Below, piece after piece: positions 53,863-62,848 of a stretch of DNA of 64,000 nucleotides. Made by a program: the position numbers and the translations under genes. Numbering within the stretch: the first letter of the stretch is position 1; each line of letters begins with the position of its first letter. Location of the stretch: positions 15,144-79,143 of the forward strand of contig JBDUDK010000048.1 in NCBI GenBank assembly GCA_040002995.1, in the 5' to 3' direction. The notes beneath the pieces were generated by a model, which made no database searches, was not told where the DNA came from, and was given only the letters and a program-made list of their open reading frames with translations. Source of the stretch: JBDUDK01 sp040002995 (lineage in GTDB: Bacteria; Actinomycetota; Acidimicrobiia; Acidimicrobiales; Ilumatobacteraceae).

Positions 53863-56448
53863 GTGACCGTCTCGTTTACCCTCAACGGCCGGTCGGTCAG
53901 CCTTCGTCGTGACCACCCGCATCTCCTCGCCGCCCTGCGCGACGAGCTCGATGTCCTGTCGCCGAAGGATGGATGTTCCCCATCTGGACAGTGCGGCTGT
54001 TGCACCGTGCTCATCGACGGGAGGGCCCAAGTCTCGTGTCAGGCCCCCCTCGCCAAGATCGCCGGCAAGGCGATCACCACGGTCGAGGGGCTGGCGGCCG
54101 AAGAGCGCGATCGGTTCGCGGATGCGTTCGCGGCCTGTGGCGCGCTCCAGTGCGGGTTCTGCACCCCGGGAATCGTGATGCGCACCAAGGCGCTTATCGA
54201 TCGCAAGGGGAGCGGTCTCACCCGAAATGACGCCGCGCGCCATCTCGGCGCCCACCTGTGCAGATGTACGGGCTACGTCAAGATTCTCGACGCCGTCGAA
54301 CTCCTGGCGAGCGGCGAGGTACCGAAGGTCGAGCCGGCGGGCGGAGTCGGCACCAGTGGGGCGCGCTACCAGGGAACCGAGCTCGCGCTCGGCGACAAGC
54401 CCTACGTCGACGACCTCAGAGTCGAGGGCATGCTCCACGCCGCTCTTCACCTTTCCGTCCACGCACGGGCCGACATCGTGCGCATCGACACCGCCGCGGC
54501 CGCCGCCGTCCCGGGCGTTGTCGCGGTGTTCACCGGGTCCGACGTGCCGGGCGAGTTGAAGGTCGGAATCATCCACACGGATTGGCCGGTCTTCATTCCC
54601 GAAGGTGGACGCACGAGCTATCTCGGCGACGTGCTCGCCATTGTCGTTGCCGATGATCGTGAGACGGCTCGGCACGCGGCCGAGCTCGTCGACGTCGAGT
54701 ACCGACCGCTGCGCCCGATCACCGATCCTGTCGCGGCGGTCACGACCGAGACCGAAGATGCCGTATGGGGACTCGACGGCAATGTTTTGTCGCGCTCGAC
54801 GTACCAGCGAGGCGACGTCGACCAGGCCCTCGCGGCGAGCGCGCATGTCGTGCACGAGGTGTTCCAGACACAGCGGATCGAGCACGCCTTCCTCGAGCCG
54901 GAGAGCACCCTCGTCGAGCCGCGTGCCGACGGCACGTTGATGGTCTGGTCGGGTGGACAAGGTGTGTGGGACGACCGCAATCAGATCGCGTCAGTGCTCG
55001 GTATCGAACAGGATCGAGTCGTCGTCGAGCTCGTCGCGAACGGCGGCGCATTCGGCGGCAAGGAGGACATGTCCAACCAGGCGCAGACCGCGCTAGCGGC
55101 CTGGCTCTTGCAACGCCCGGTGAAATGCACGATCTCGCGTGAGGAGTCGCTCCTCATGCACCCGAAACGCCACCCGATCCGCATGGAGTACTGGGTCGGC
55201 TGTGACAGTGAAGGCCGTCTGACCGCGCTCAAGGCGCGCATGGTCGGCGACTCTGGCCCCTACGCCAGCGTTGGGATGAAGGTGCTCGAGCGGGCGGCGG
55301 GCCACGCGAGCGGGCCGTACGTGCTGCCGTCCATCGACGTCGAGTCGATCGCTGCGCGCACGAACAACCCCGTGGGCGGCGCCTTCCGCGGCTTCGGGGC
55401 CAATCAGGCTCAGTTCGCGATGGAGGGTTGCCTCGATCGGCTGGCGGCCGAGGTCGGGATCAGTGGCTGGGAGATCCGCCGGCGCAACGTGGTGCACCCG
55501 GGCTCGGTCTGGGGACCGGGCCAGATCATGGACGACGGATGTCTCGGCGCGGTCGCGTGCCTCGACGCCATCAAGCCGCATTACGACGAGGCGGTGGCGA
55601 GCGGTCACGCGGTGGGCCTCGGCCTCGGACTGAAGAACTCCGGGTTGGGCAACGGCTTCAAAGAGATCGCGAAGGCGGTCGTGCGCTTCAATTCCAACGG
55701 CGAGGTCGAGGTCCGTCACTGCTGGACTGAAATGGGTCAAGGCGTGAACACGGTGGCTCTGCAGGTGGCGGTCGAGGAGTTGGGCATCGCGCCGGAACGA
55801 GTCCACGTGATCGTCGACACGACACGGGAGTTGGGCGCCGGGCAGACCACGGGAAGTCGGGGCACGCTTATGGGCGCTGGCGCCGTGGCCGACGCCTGCC
55901 GGATTGCCGACGCCGACGGCCGACAAGTCGATGTCGACTACGTCGGTGAGTACCGCGTCGATTGGACGAACTCGCTGTCCGAGAAACTCGAGCACCCCAT
56001 CATCCACTCCACGTTTGGCTATGCCACGCAGCTCGTGATCATCGACCGCGAGACGGGAAAGGTTTCGCGGGTCGTGGCCGCCCACGACGTCGGGCGCGCC
56101 GTGAACCCCTTGTTGTGCGTCGGACAGATTGAAGGCTCGGTGCATATGGGACTCGGCTACGCGTTGAGCGAGGACTTTCCGGCCGACGCCGACGGACGTC
56201 CCACAAACATGACCCTGAAGAGTCTCGGGATCATCCGCCCGAAGGACCTTCCCGAGATCGACGTGATCCTGGTCGAGTCGCCCCAACCGGGCTCGCCGTA
56301 CGGCATCAAGGGCGTGGGGGAAATCGGGCTCGTACCCACCGCAGGAGCGGTGGCCGCGGCGCTGCACGATCTCGATGGTTCGTGGCATTGCCGCTTGCCC
56401 ATGCGGCCGCGTACGTTCGCGGGCGTGGCGGCGGGCGACGATGACTGA
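53863..56448 (+). CDS. Fused [2Fe-2S]-molybdopterin hydroxylase, XdhD-like
   Basis: This 861-residue protein fuses the iron-sulfur and molybdenum parts of a xanthine dehydrogenase-family enzyme and lacks the FAD domain. Cluster 1 uses Cys38, 44, 47 and 59 in the variant GCSPSGQCGCC (five rather than four residues between the first two Cys), and cluster 2 uses Cys97, 100, 133 and 135. The molybdenum part has NGGAFGGKEDMSNQAQTA, GGAFRGFGANQAQFAMEG and, near the end, GIKGVGEIG with the catalytic Glu. Electrons must leave through a partner, possibly the FAD subunit at 56865-57713. The substrate is unknown; purine-like heterocycles are plausible. Confidence 0.88.
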   Translation: MTVSFTLNGRSVSLRRDHPHLLAALRDELDVLSPKDGCSPSGQCGCCTVLIDGRAQVSCQAPLAKIAGKAITTVEGLAAEERDRFADAFAACGALQCGFCTPGIVMRTKALIDRKGSGLTRNDAARHLGAHLCRCTGYVKILDAVELLASGEVPKVEPAGGVGTSGARYQGTELALGDKPYVDDLRVEGMLHAALHLSVHARADIVRIDTAAAAAVPGVVAVFTGSDVPGELKVGIIHTDWPVFIPEGGRTSYLGDVLAIVVADDRETARHAAELVDVEYRPLRPITDPVAAVTTETEDAVWGLDGNVLSRSTYQRGDVDQALAASAHVVHEVFQTQRIEHAFLEPESTLVEPRADGTLMVWSGGQGVWDDRNQIASVLGIEQDRVVVELVANGGAFGGKEDMSNQAQTALAAWLLQRPVKCTISREESLLMHPKRHPIRMEYWVGCDSEGRLTALKARMVGDSGPYASVGMKVLERAAGHASGPYVLPSIDVESIAARTNNPVGGAFRGFGANQAQFAMEGCLDRLAAEVGISGWEIRRRNVVHPGSVWGPGQIMDDGCLGAVACLDAIKPHYDEAVASGHAVGLGLGLKNSGLGNGFKEIAKAVVRFNSNGEVEVRHCWTEMGQGVNTVALQVAVEELGIAPERVHVIVDTTRELGAGQTTGSRGTLMGAGAVADACRIADADGRQVDVDYVGEYRVDWTNSLSEKLEHPIIHSTFGYATQLVIIDRETGKVSRVVAAHDVGRAVNPLLCVGQIEGSVHMGLGYALSEDFPADADGRPTNMTLKSLGIIRPKDLPEIDVILVESPQPGSPYGIKGVGEIGLVPTAGAVAAALHDLDGSWHCRLPMRPRTFAGVAAGDDD

Positions 56449-56845
56449 GCGACAGCTCATCTCCTCTGGGGGGCCATGGGAGTTGGTCGTCGGCTACAGC
56501 CGCGCCGTGCGTGTCGGAGATCGCGTCGTGGTCGCGGGGACAGCACCACAGTGGCCCGACGCTTCGGTCGACCCCGACCCCGGCGTTCAGGCGCGCCGTT
56601 GTTTCGAGATCATCGAAACCGCGCTGCACGAGGCGGGCGCGACCCTCGCCGACGTGGTGCGATCGCGCGTGTATCTCGTCGACCCCGCCGACTTTGGTGC
56701 GGTCTCGAGAGTGCACGGCGAGAAGTTCGCCGAGATCCGTCCCGCCAACACAACAGTGGTGGTGAAGGCCCTGCTCAACCCGGAGTGGAAGGTTGAGATC
56801 GAGGTCGAGGCGGTCATGGGCGCGCACGATCGCGTCTCCGGTTGA
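56441..56845 (+). CDS. RidA/YjgF family protein
   Basis: This 134-residue protein has the RidA fold: VVGYSRAVRVGDRVVVAGTA, the centre VVRSRVYLVDPADFGAVSRV and the end RPANTTVVVKALLNPEWKVEIEV. True RidA hydrolyses reactive enamine/imine intermediates using an Arg-Glu pair; related subgroups hydrolyse ring-opened amides in heterocycle breakdown. Its start overlaps the fused hydroxylase gene by 8 bp, placing it inside the operon, which supports a role on a product of the hydroxylases (inference). Confidence 0.9.
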   Translation: MTERQLISSGGPWELVVGYSRAVRVGDRVVVAGTAPQWPDASVDPDPGVQARRCFEIIETALHEAGATLADVVRSRVYLVDPADFGAVSRVHGEKFAEIRPANTTVVVKALLNPEWKVEIEVEAVMGAHDRVSG

Positions 56846-56864
56846 GCCTTCCGGTCGACGCTCC

Positions 56865-57713
56865 ATGACGGTGCTCGTGCCCGAGAGCCTCGAAGAGGCA
56901 CTCGACGTGCTGGCCCGCACACCCGACGCGACGGTGCTCGCGGGCGGTACCGACGCGATGGTTGAGGTCAACTTCGGGCACCGGCATCCGAGGTCAGTCG
57001 TGTCGATCTCCCGCATCGCCGCCTTGAAGGGCTGGCATCACGATGTAGTCGAGTCGAACGTCAGGATCGGCGCGGGTGTCACCTACACCGAGCTGATGGA
57101 GCAACCGTTGGCGACACTCCTACCTGCGCTCGCCGAAGCGGCGCGCACGGTGGGCTCACCCCAGATACGAAACGCGGGCACCATTGGCGGGAATCTGGTG
57201 ACCTGCTCGCCTGCGGGCGACGCCCTCCCCGTGCTTTCCGCGCTCGACGCCACCATCGAGTTGGCGTCCGCAGCCGGTCAGCGCCAGCTGAGCATTCACG
57301 ATTTCATGGTCGGCGTGAAGCGGACCGCGCTCGAGCCCGGTGAGATCGTCGTCGCCGCAACTGTTCCGGTGCTGGCGGGCGGGCAGTGCTACGCCAAGGT
57401 AGGGGTACGCAACGCGATGGTGATCTCCACCGCGTCGGCGGCCATCGTCACCGACCCCGAAGCTCGTTTCGTCAACATCGCACTCGGTGCAGTCGGTCCC
57501 ACGATCATCCGAGCCCGCGACGCGGAGTCGTGGATCGCCGACCGAGTCGACTGGAACGGCGCACCGGTCGCCGACGAGGTGGCGCGTGAGTTCGGCGAGC
57601 GCGTTGCCGCTGAGGCCCGACCGATCGACGACCACCGCTCCACGGCCGCGTATCGACGTCATGCGGTCTCGGTGCTCGCCCGCCGGCTTCTGGTCCGAGC
57701 GTTGCGCCCATGA
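56865..57713 (+). CDS. Molybdenum hydroxylase FAD subunit (CoxM/XdhB-like)
   Basis: This 282-residue medium subunit has the VAO-type FAD fold: LAGGTDAMVEV and VGSPQIRNAGTIGGNLVTCSPAGDALP bind FAD, with the CO dehydrogenase flavoprotein C-terminal domain at the end. It takes electrons from the iron-sulfur subunit to NAD+ or another acceptor. The ATG at 56865 lies 19 bp after the RidA gene. As the only FAD subunit here it may serve both molybdenum proteins. Confidence 0.92.
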   Translation: MTVLVPESLEEALDVLARTPDATVLAGGTDAMVEVNFGHRHPRSVVSISRIAALKGWHHDVVESNVRIGAGVTYTELMEQPLATLLPALAEAARTVGSPQIRNAGTIGGNLVTCSPAGDALPVLSALDATIELASAAGQRQLSIHDFMVGVKRTALEPGEIVVAATVPVLAGGQCYAKVGVRNAMVISTASAAIVTDPEARFVNIALGAVGPTIIRARDAESWIADRVDWNGAPVADEVAREFGERVAAEARPIDDHRSTAAYRRHAVSVLARRLLVRALRP

Positions 57714-58195
57714 GCAACGAGCAGTACCGCCTGAGGGTCAACGGCTCCGAGCACGACGTGCGCGACGCGTGGGTAGGGGAGTCGCTGCTTTATGTTTTGC
57801 GCGAGCGACTTGGCCTGCCGGGGGCGAAGGGCGCTTGCGAGCAAGGCGAATGCGGATCGTGTTCGGTGCTCGTCGACGGCACACTCGTCTGCGCTTGCCT
57901 GGTGCTGGCCGCGTCGGCCGTCGGGCAGGACATCACGACGGTCGAGGGCCTCGGCGATGAAACCGCCGTGACCGATGTCCAACAGGCGTTCATCGAGATG
58001 GGCGCGGTGCAATGCGGTTTCTGTACGCCCGGCCTCGTCGTCGCCGTGCACGATCTCCTCGATCACCACGAGAGTCCGACTGATCTGGAAGTGCGCGAAG
58101 CCCTGTCGGGGAACCTGTGCCGCTGCACCGGCTACGGACGCATTTTCGCCGCGGTCGAAGCGGCCATCGAGCGTCGCGCGGCGGCCCCCTCGTGA
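57710..58195 (+). CDS. Molybdenum hydroxylase [2Fe-2S] subunit (CoxS/XdhC-like)
   Basis: This 161-residue small subunit has an N-terminal ferredoxin-like cluster at Cys43, 48, 51 and 63 (GACEQGECGSCSV, standard spacing) and a helical cluster at Cys102, 105, 137 and 139 (QCGFCTPG, NLCRCTGYG). It relays electrons from the molybdenum site to FAD. The ATG overlaps the FAD-subunit stop by 4 bp and its own stop overlaps the large-subunit start by 4 bp, so all three subunits are translationally coupled. Confidence 0.94.
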   Translation: MSNEQYRLRVNGSEHDVRDAWVGESLLYVLRERLGLPGAKGACEQGECGSCSVLVDGTLVCACLVLAASAVGQDITTVEGLGDETAVTDVQQAFIEMGAVQCGFCTPGLVVAVHDLLDHHESPTDLEVREALSGNLCRCTGYGRIFAAVEAAIERRAAAPS

Positions 58196-60462
58196 CGACG
58201 ATCGTCGGCGCGAAGACGCGCGGATCGGGGGCGCGGATCGGTGACAGCCCTACCCGCCCGGACGCGACCGCCAAGGTGCAAGGTCGCTTCGCGTTCTCGT
58301 CGGACCTGTGGGCCGACGGCATGCTCTGGGGCAAGACGCTGCGCTCCCCACACCCCTATGCCCGCATCATCGGCATCGACGTGTCGGGTGCGTGGAAGAT
58401 CGCAGGCGTCGAGGCGGTGATCACCGCCGACGACGTACCCGGCCAACTGACATACGGCCTGATCAGTTCCGATCAGCCTGTTTTCGCCGTGGACGTCGTC
58501 CGGTATGTGGGCGAGCCCGTGGCCGCGGTCGCGGCCGATCATCCTGAGACCTGCCGCCGAGCGCTCGACGCGATCGTCGTCACCTACGAGGTGCTCACAC
58601 CGCTGACCGATCCGGAACGCGCGATCGCTGGGAACGACGATCCGATCCACCCCGACGGGAACATCCTCCGCCACCAGCGAGTGATCCTCGGCGACGCGGA
58701 CGCCGGCGGCGACGTGGTCGTCGAGGGGGAGTACGCGATCGGGATGCAGGATCAGGCGTTCCTCGGCCTCGAAGCGGCGTTGGCCCTGCCCGACCCGGGC
58801 GGTGCGGGTGTCGAGCTGTTCATCGCGACGCAATGGCTGCACGAGGACCGAAAGCAGATCGCCGCGTGTCTCGGGCTCTCCGAGGAGAAGGTGCGTCTCA
58901 CACTGGGCGGCGTCGGAGGCGCATTTGGCGCTCGGGAGGACATCAGCCTTCAGGTGCATTGCTGTCTGCTCGCGCTGCACACGACGCGGCCCGTGAAGAT
59001 GCAATACGGGCGAGATGAGAGTTTCTTCGGTCACGTTCACCGCCATCCCGCCACGATCCGGATGCGCCATCACGCGCAGAGCGACGGCACGCTCGTGAAG
59101 GTCGAGGCTCGCATGCTGTTCGACGGCGGCGCCTACGCGTCGACGAGTTCAGCGGTCCTCATCAATGCCGTCACCCATGCGGTCGGGCCGTACCGCTGTG
59201 CGAACGCGGTCATCGACGGATGGGCGGCGCGGACCAACAACCCCCCGTGCGGCGCGATGCGGGGCTTTGGTGTCGTCCAGGCCTGCTTCGCGCACGAGAG
59301 CCAGATGGACAAGCTGGCCGTGGCATGCGGGCTCGACCCGGTGGAGCTCCGCCTGCGAAATGTCATTCAGGCCGGCGATGTCCTGCCCACCGGACAAGTG
59401 CTCGAGAGTGTGGCGCCGGTGGTTCGGGTAATCGAGGAGACCGCCGCACTGCCGATGCCCCCAGCTCTCGGCGACGACCCGATGCACTGGCCGGGTGGGG
59501 CCGGTCGCACGGCCGACCGCACCCATGTGCAGCGGGGCGTCGGGTTTGCAGTCGCCATGAAGAACCTCATGTACTCGGAGGGCTTCGACGACTACTCCAC
59601 GGCCCGCTGCCGGCTCGAAAGCAACATGGCCACGCTCAAGTTTGCGACGGCAGAGGTTGGCCAAGGTTTCGTGGTCATCGCGGCGCAGATCGCGAGAACG
59701 CTGCTCGGCGTCGATGATGTCGTCCTCGAACCCATCGACACCACGATCGGGTCGGCGGGATCGACATCCGCGTCACGGCAGACGTGGATGTCGGGTGGCG
59801 CGGTCGACGCGGCCTGCCGCGCCGTGCGCGAGCGACTCTTCGAGGACGTGGCATCGCGGTGGGCGATCGATCCCGTCCGCCTCGTGATCGAGGGGAGCGA
59901 CGTCGTCGACTCCATCGACGGGCAGCGCGTCAGCGTGGCCGACGCCACCGAGGGCCGCCGGTTCGAGGAAACCGTCGAGTACCGCCACCGGCCGACGGAG
60001 CACCTCGACGAGTTGGGGCGCGGCGCGTGTCACGTGGCGTTCGCGTTCGTGGCCCACCGGGCCGTTGTCGATGTCGATCCCGAACTAGGGCTGGTCAAGG
60101 TCGTCCAGATCGCTACCGCCCAAGACGTCGGCCGGGCGCTGCATCCGTTGTCGGTCTTGGGCCAGATCGAGGGCGGCATTGCCCAGGGCCTCGGCCTGGC
60201 GGTGATGGAAGAGATCGTCATCGAGGGCGGCCGCATCCGCAATCCGTCGTTCACCGACTACCTGCTACCGACGACGCTCGACGCGCCGGTCGTGGTCTAC
60301 AGCCTCGTGGAAGAGCCGGATCCTCAGGCGCCGCTCGGTGCCAAAGGCGTCGGCGAGCCGCCGTGTATCTCGTCTACTCCGGCGATCGTGGCCGCGATCC
60401 GCGCCGCCACGGGCCGGGCATTGACAAGGATCCCGGTGCGGCCGCAGGACATCTGCCTCTAG
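58192..60462 (+). CDS. Molybdenum hydroxylase molybdopterin subunit
   Basis: This 756-residue large subunit carries the aldehyde oxidase/xanthine dehydrogenase molybdenum domains: RPDATAKVQGRFAFSSDLW, VGEPVAAVAADHPETCRRAL, GGVGGAFGAREDISLQVHC, GAMRGFGVVQACFAHE, and the catalytic Glu in GAKGVGEPPCISS. It lacks the VAYRCSFR active-site loop of aerobic CO dehydrogenase, so CO is an unlikely substrate. The GTG start overlaps the small-subunit stop (GTGA). A purine, nicotinate or another N-heterocycle is the probable class of substrate. Confidence 0.92.
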   Translation: MTTIVGAKTRGSGARIGDSPTRPDATAKVQGRFAFSSDLWADGMLWGKTLRSPHPYARIIGIDVSGAWKIAGVEAVITADDVPGQLTYGLISSDQPVFAVDVVRYVGEPVAAVAADHPETCRRALDAIVVTYEVLTPLTDPERAIAGNDDPIHPDGNILRHQRVILGDADAGGDVVVEGEYAIGMQDQAFLGLEAALALPDPGGAGVELFIATQWLHEDRKQIAACLGLSEEKVRLTLGGVGGAFGAREDISLQVHCCLLALHTTRPVKMQYGRDESFFGHVHRHPATIRMRHHAQSDGTLVKVEARMLFDGGAYASTSSAVLINAVTHAVGPYRCANAVIDGWAARTNNPPCGAMRGFGVVQACFAHESQMDKLAVACGLDPVELRLRNVIQAGDVLPTGQVLESVAPVVRVIEETAALPMPPALGDDPMHWPGGAGRTADRTHVQRGVGFAVAMKNLMYSEGFDDYSTARCRLESNMATLKFATAEVGQGFVVIAAQIARTLLGVDDVVLEPIDTTIGSAGSTSASRQTWMSGGAVDAACRAVRERLFEDVASRWAIDPVRLVIEGSDVVDSIDGQRVSVADATEGRRFEETVEYRHRPTEHLDELGRGACHVAFAFVAHRAVVDVDPELGLVKVVQIATAQDVGRALHPLSVLGQIEGGIAQGLGLAVMEEIVIEGGRIRNPSFTDYLLPTTLDAPVVVYSLVEEPDPQAPLGAKGVGEPPCISSTPAIVAAIRAATGRALTRIPVRPQDICL

Positions 60463-60511
60463 CGGCTCGCCACCGTCTAGCTTCCGGGGAGCACGCCAAG
60501 AAGGAGGCCGC

Positions 60512-61009
60512 GTGAACCAGGAGCACGAGCAGTTGGGTTGGGAGGGCTACGGCAAGGCGGCGCGCGTTCTGGCCGAGATGGTGCACGCCGACGGCTACCA
60601 GCCCGACATGATCCTGGCCATCGCGCGCGGCGGACTCCTCGTGGCCGCGTCGCTCGGGTACGCGCTAAGCGTCAAGAACCTGTACACGATGAACGTCGAG
60701 TTCTACACCGGTGTCGACGAGCGGCTCGAAGTGCCTCTGATCCTGCCCCCGACGCCCGACCTCGCTGCCCTCCGCGATGCTCAGGTGCTCATCGCCGATG
60801 ACGTCGCCGACACCGGCCACACGCTCGCGACGGTGAAGGAGTTCTGCGAGGGCAAGGTCGCGCATGTCCGGTGCGCGGTGCTGTACGAGAAGCCCCGCTC
60901 GCTCGTCAAGTGCGAGTACGTGTGGAAGCGCACCGACCAGTGGATCGACTTCCCCTGGAGCTTCGACGAACCCGTCGCACCCCCCAAACCCGGCAAACCC
61001 GCGCACTAA
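60512..61009 (+). CDS. Phosphoribosyltransferase family protein
   Basis: This 165-residue type I PRTase-fold protein has the PRPP-binding loop VLIADDVADTGHTLATV and an N-terminal PDMILAIARGGLLVAASL. YEKPRSLVKCEYVWKRTDQWIDFPW resembles xanthine-guanine phosphoribosyltransferases. It would salvage a purine base with PRPP. The GTG follows AAGGAGG and lies 49 bp after the molybdenum subunit gene, so it probably belongs to the operon. That fits purine metabolism for the locus, though the base is not determined. Confidence 0.85.
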   Translation: MNQEHEQLGWEGYGKAARVLAEMVHADGYQPDMILAIARGGLLVAASLGYALSVKNLYTMNVEFYTGVDERLEVPLILPPTPDLAALRDAQVLIADDVADTGHTLATVKEFCEGKVAHVRCAVLYEKPRSLVKCEYVWKRTDQWIDFPWSFDEPVAPPKPGKPAH

Positions 61010-61245
61010 CTCTTGGGCGGCGCGCCCGTACTTCGCCGGGCCGCCTGTCTCAAACCTCGAAACGTGCCTCCAAGGGTACGAAACCTCGAAACGTCCTCGC
61101 CCCGAGCCGCCCACCAAACCTCGTTCCGAGGTTGGACTTACTCAAACCTCGAAAGCTGTTTCCAGTTGCAACTGCCGCGACTTGAGTGAACCCGTCGCGC
61201 CGCCTGGACACTGGCCGTTGAGCGCCGTCCGCGTGCGCGGCGGGG
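61010..61245. repeat. Intergenic cluster of AAACCTCGAAACG-like motifs
   Basis: The motif occurs at 61051-61064, 61080-61093 and 61143-61156 on the plus strand. A related inverted repeat, CCAAACCTCG with CCGAGGTTGG, lies at 61114-61135. Start-to-start spacings are 29, about 34 and 29 bp. The gap lies between the convergent phosphoribosyltransferase and CrtI-like genes. At about 61188 a 16 bp stretch resembles the 3' end of the phosphoribosyltransferase gene (60968-60983). I see no gene here. Confidence 0.6.
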
Positions 61246-62796
61246 TCAGCGTTCGCGGGCGAGGACCACGTGGGCGGCGTTGCGGCCGGCGGCGCCCCAG
61301 ATACCCGCGCCGGGGAACGTCGCCGCGCCCGTCAGGTACAGGCCCTTGACCGGGGTCTCGTAGCGGGTCAGCTCCCGATCGCGTCCGAGAAGCGCTGTGA
61401 GCGGCGAGCCGGCAAACGACGTCGCGTAGCCCCTGGGCATGTGGAACTCGGCCTCGTACACATCGGGAGTCATCGCCCGCCAGCTGCGCACCGAGTCGAG
61501 CCATCCCGGTTGCACGAGCGACGCGAACGCCTCGAGCCAGCGTTGGGGCTCGGTGTTCCCTGGCCAACCGCCGCGAACCGAATATGGCGTGAACAGCACC
61601 TCGAGGCTGAAGACGTGACCGCCCGCCGACGGGCGCATCGCCGGGTCGAGCACCGACGGCGTGTTCATGAAGAAGATCGGCCGCTCGGCGACTTCACCGC
61701 GACCCATGCGGCCCTGCGCCTCATGCATCGCGTCGAGTGACGGCGCCACGATGGTCGTTGGTCGATTCGCATCGATTCCGAACCGGGCGAACACATCGCC
61801 GTTGATGCCGCGTACTCGCGGAAGCTCGGTCACCACCGCGTCGATCTTGGACTCGTATCCCTCATGGCGCGATCCGCCGCGGTATCGACGCACCAAGGGC
61901 CCCGCGCCGGGCGGTGGGTGTCGCAGCCAACTGACGAACGTTTCTGTGGGGTCACACGCCGACACAACGACCGGCGCCTCGATCACCGTCCCGTCGGCCA
62001 ACTCGACGCCGCGCACCCGGTCGGCGCGACACAGAATTCCAACGACCCGCGACCCGGTCTGCACTTTCCCGCCCGCCGCGGTCAGCGCGGAGCGCAGCGA
62101 CGCGGGCACCGCCCCGCTGCCTCCTACCGGCCGGCCCGAACGAGAAGAGTGTCGTATCGCGTAGCCGATCGCCCCCATGCCGGTGCGCGGCCTGTGCGGA
62201 GAAAGTCCCCAGACGGCGGGCCCGTTCACGATCACCGGGCCCATCAACGCCTCCTCAGTGAAGAAGCCGCGCAAGACGTTGGCCGCGGTCATGCGACTCC
62301 AGCGCAACATTGTGGTGACGCCTCGCGCTCGCCGTTCGAGCAACGTGGCGAGCACATGGCGCGCGGTCGGGACACGGTTGGCCACCTCGAGCACGAGCTC
62401 GGCCACCGGGCGCGCGGCCCTCAGATATCGCTCATAACCCGCGACCTCGTGCGGATAGGTGGCCCGCAGCAGCTCGAGCGTGGGTGCGACCTCGTGGAAG
62501 ATGGCCCACGCCGGTCCGCCGTCCCAGTGGCAGTGGATTTGGCTCGGTGTGGTGTCGAGGTACGCCAGCCCGTGCGACTCGAGGGCCAGCTCGTCGATCA
62601 CCGGCGTCGACCTGAACACCTGGTGGTCGCAGTTGCAGATGTTGAAGCGAGCGCCCAGGTCGTCGACAGTTGAGGCGCACCCGCCGACGGAGTCCCTGGC
62701 CTCGACGAGCAGGGTGTCGATACCGGCACGGGCGAGATAGGTCGCCGTGATGAGACCGTTGTGACCAGCCCCGATGACGATCGCGCCGTGATCCAT
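61246..62796 (-). CDS. NAD(P)/FAD-dependent oxidoreductase, phytoene desaturase-like
   Basis: This 516-residue flavoprotein has an N-terminal dinucleotide fold AIVIGAGHNGLITATYLARA, VGGCASTVDDLGARFNIC, and a C-terminal FAD motif VKGLYLTGAATFPGAGIWGA, typical of the CrtI/phytoene dehydrogenase-like group. These enzymes desaturate or isomerise isoprenoids, but many bacterial relatives act on unknown substrates. There are no carotenoid genes nearby. The ATG at 62796 is chosen from the conserved N-terminus; the frame upstream overlaps the divergent creatininase gene. The link to the Mo operon is only positional. Confidence 0.87.
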   Translation of the reverse strand: MDHGAIVIGAGHNGLITATYLARAGIDTLLVEARDSVGGCASTVDDLGARFNICNCDHQVFRSTPVIDELALESHGLAYLDTTPSQIHCHWDGGPAWAIFHEVAPTLELLRATYPHEVAGYERYLRAARPVAELVLEVANRVPTARHVLATLLERRARGVTTMLRWSRMTAANVLRGFFTEEALMGPVIVNGPAVWGLSPHRPRTGMGAIGYAIRHSSRSGRPVGGSGAVPASLRSALTAAGGKVQTGSRVVGILCRADRVRGVELADGTVIEAPVVVSACDPTETFVSWLRHPPPGAGPLVRRYRGGSRHEGYESKIDAVVTELPRVRGINGDVFARFGIDANRPTTIVAPSLDAMHEAQGRMGRGEVAERPIFFMNTPSVLDPAMRPSAGGHVFSLEVLFTPYSVRGGWPGNTEPQRWLEAFASLVQPGWLDSVRSWRAMTPDVYEAEFHMPRGYATSFAGSPLTALLGRDRELTRYETPVKGLYLTGAATFPGAGIWGAAGRNAAHVVLARER

Positions 62797-62836
62797 CGGT
62801 GCGATTCTTGCGGACCGTGGGCGGCGTCGCGAGCCG

Positions 62837-62842
62837 TACGAT
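62837..62842 (+). promoter_or_regulatory. Putative -10 box, leaderless start of creatininase-family gene
   Basis: TACGAT lies 6 nt before the ATG at 62849 in the 52 bp divergent gap; there is no ribosome-binding site. Confidence 0.55.
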
Positions 62843-62848
62843 CGGACC

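Noticed and set aside
58192..60462. Aerobic CO dehydrogenase (coxMSL)
   Set aside because: The M-S-L gene order fits, but the large subunit lacks the VAYRCSFR active-site loop of form I enzymes and has xanthine dehydrogenase-like features.
61010..61245. CRISPR array
   Set aside because: Repeat units are only about 13 bp, imperfect, and one is an inverted variant; no cas genes are present.
61246..62796. Carotenoid biosynthesis gene crtI
   Set aside because: The fold family fits, but there is no phytoene synthase, GGPP synthase or cyclase nearby and the family is functionally broad.
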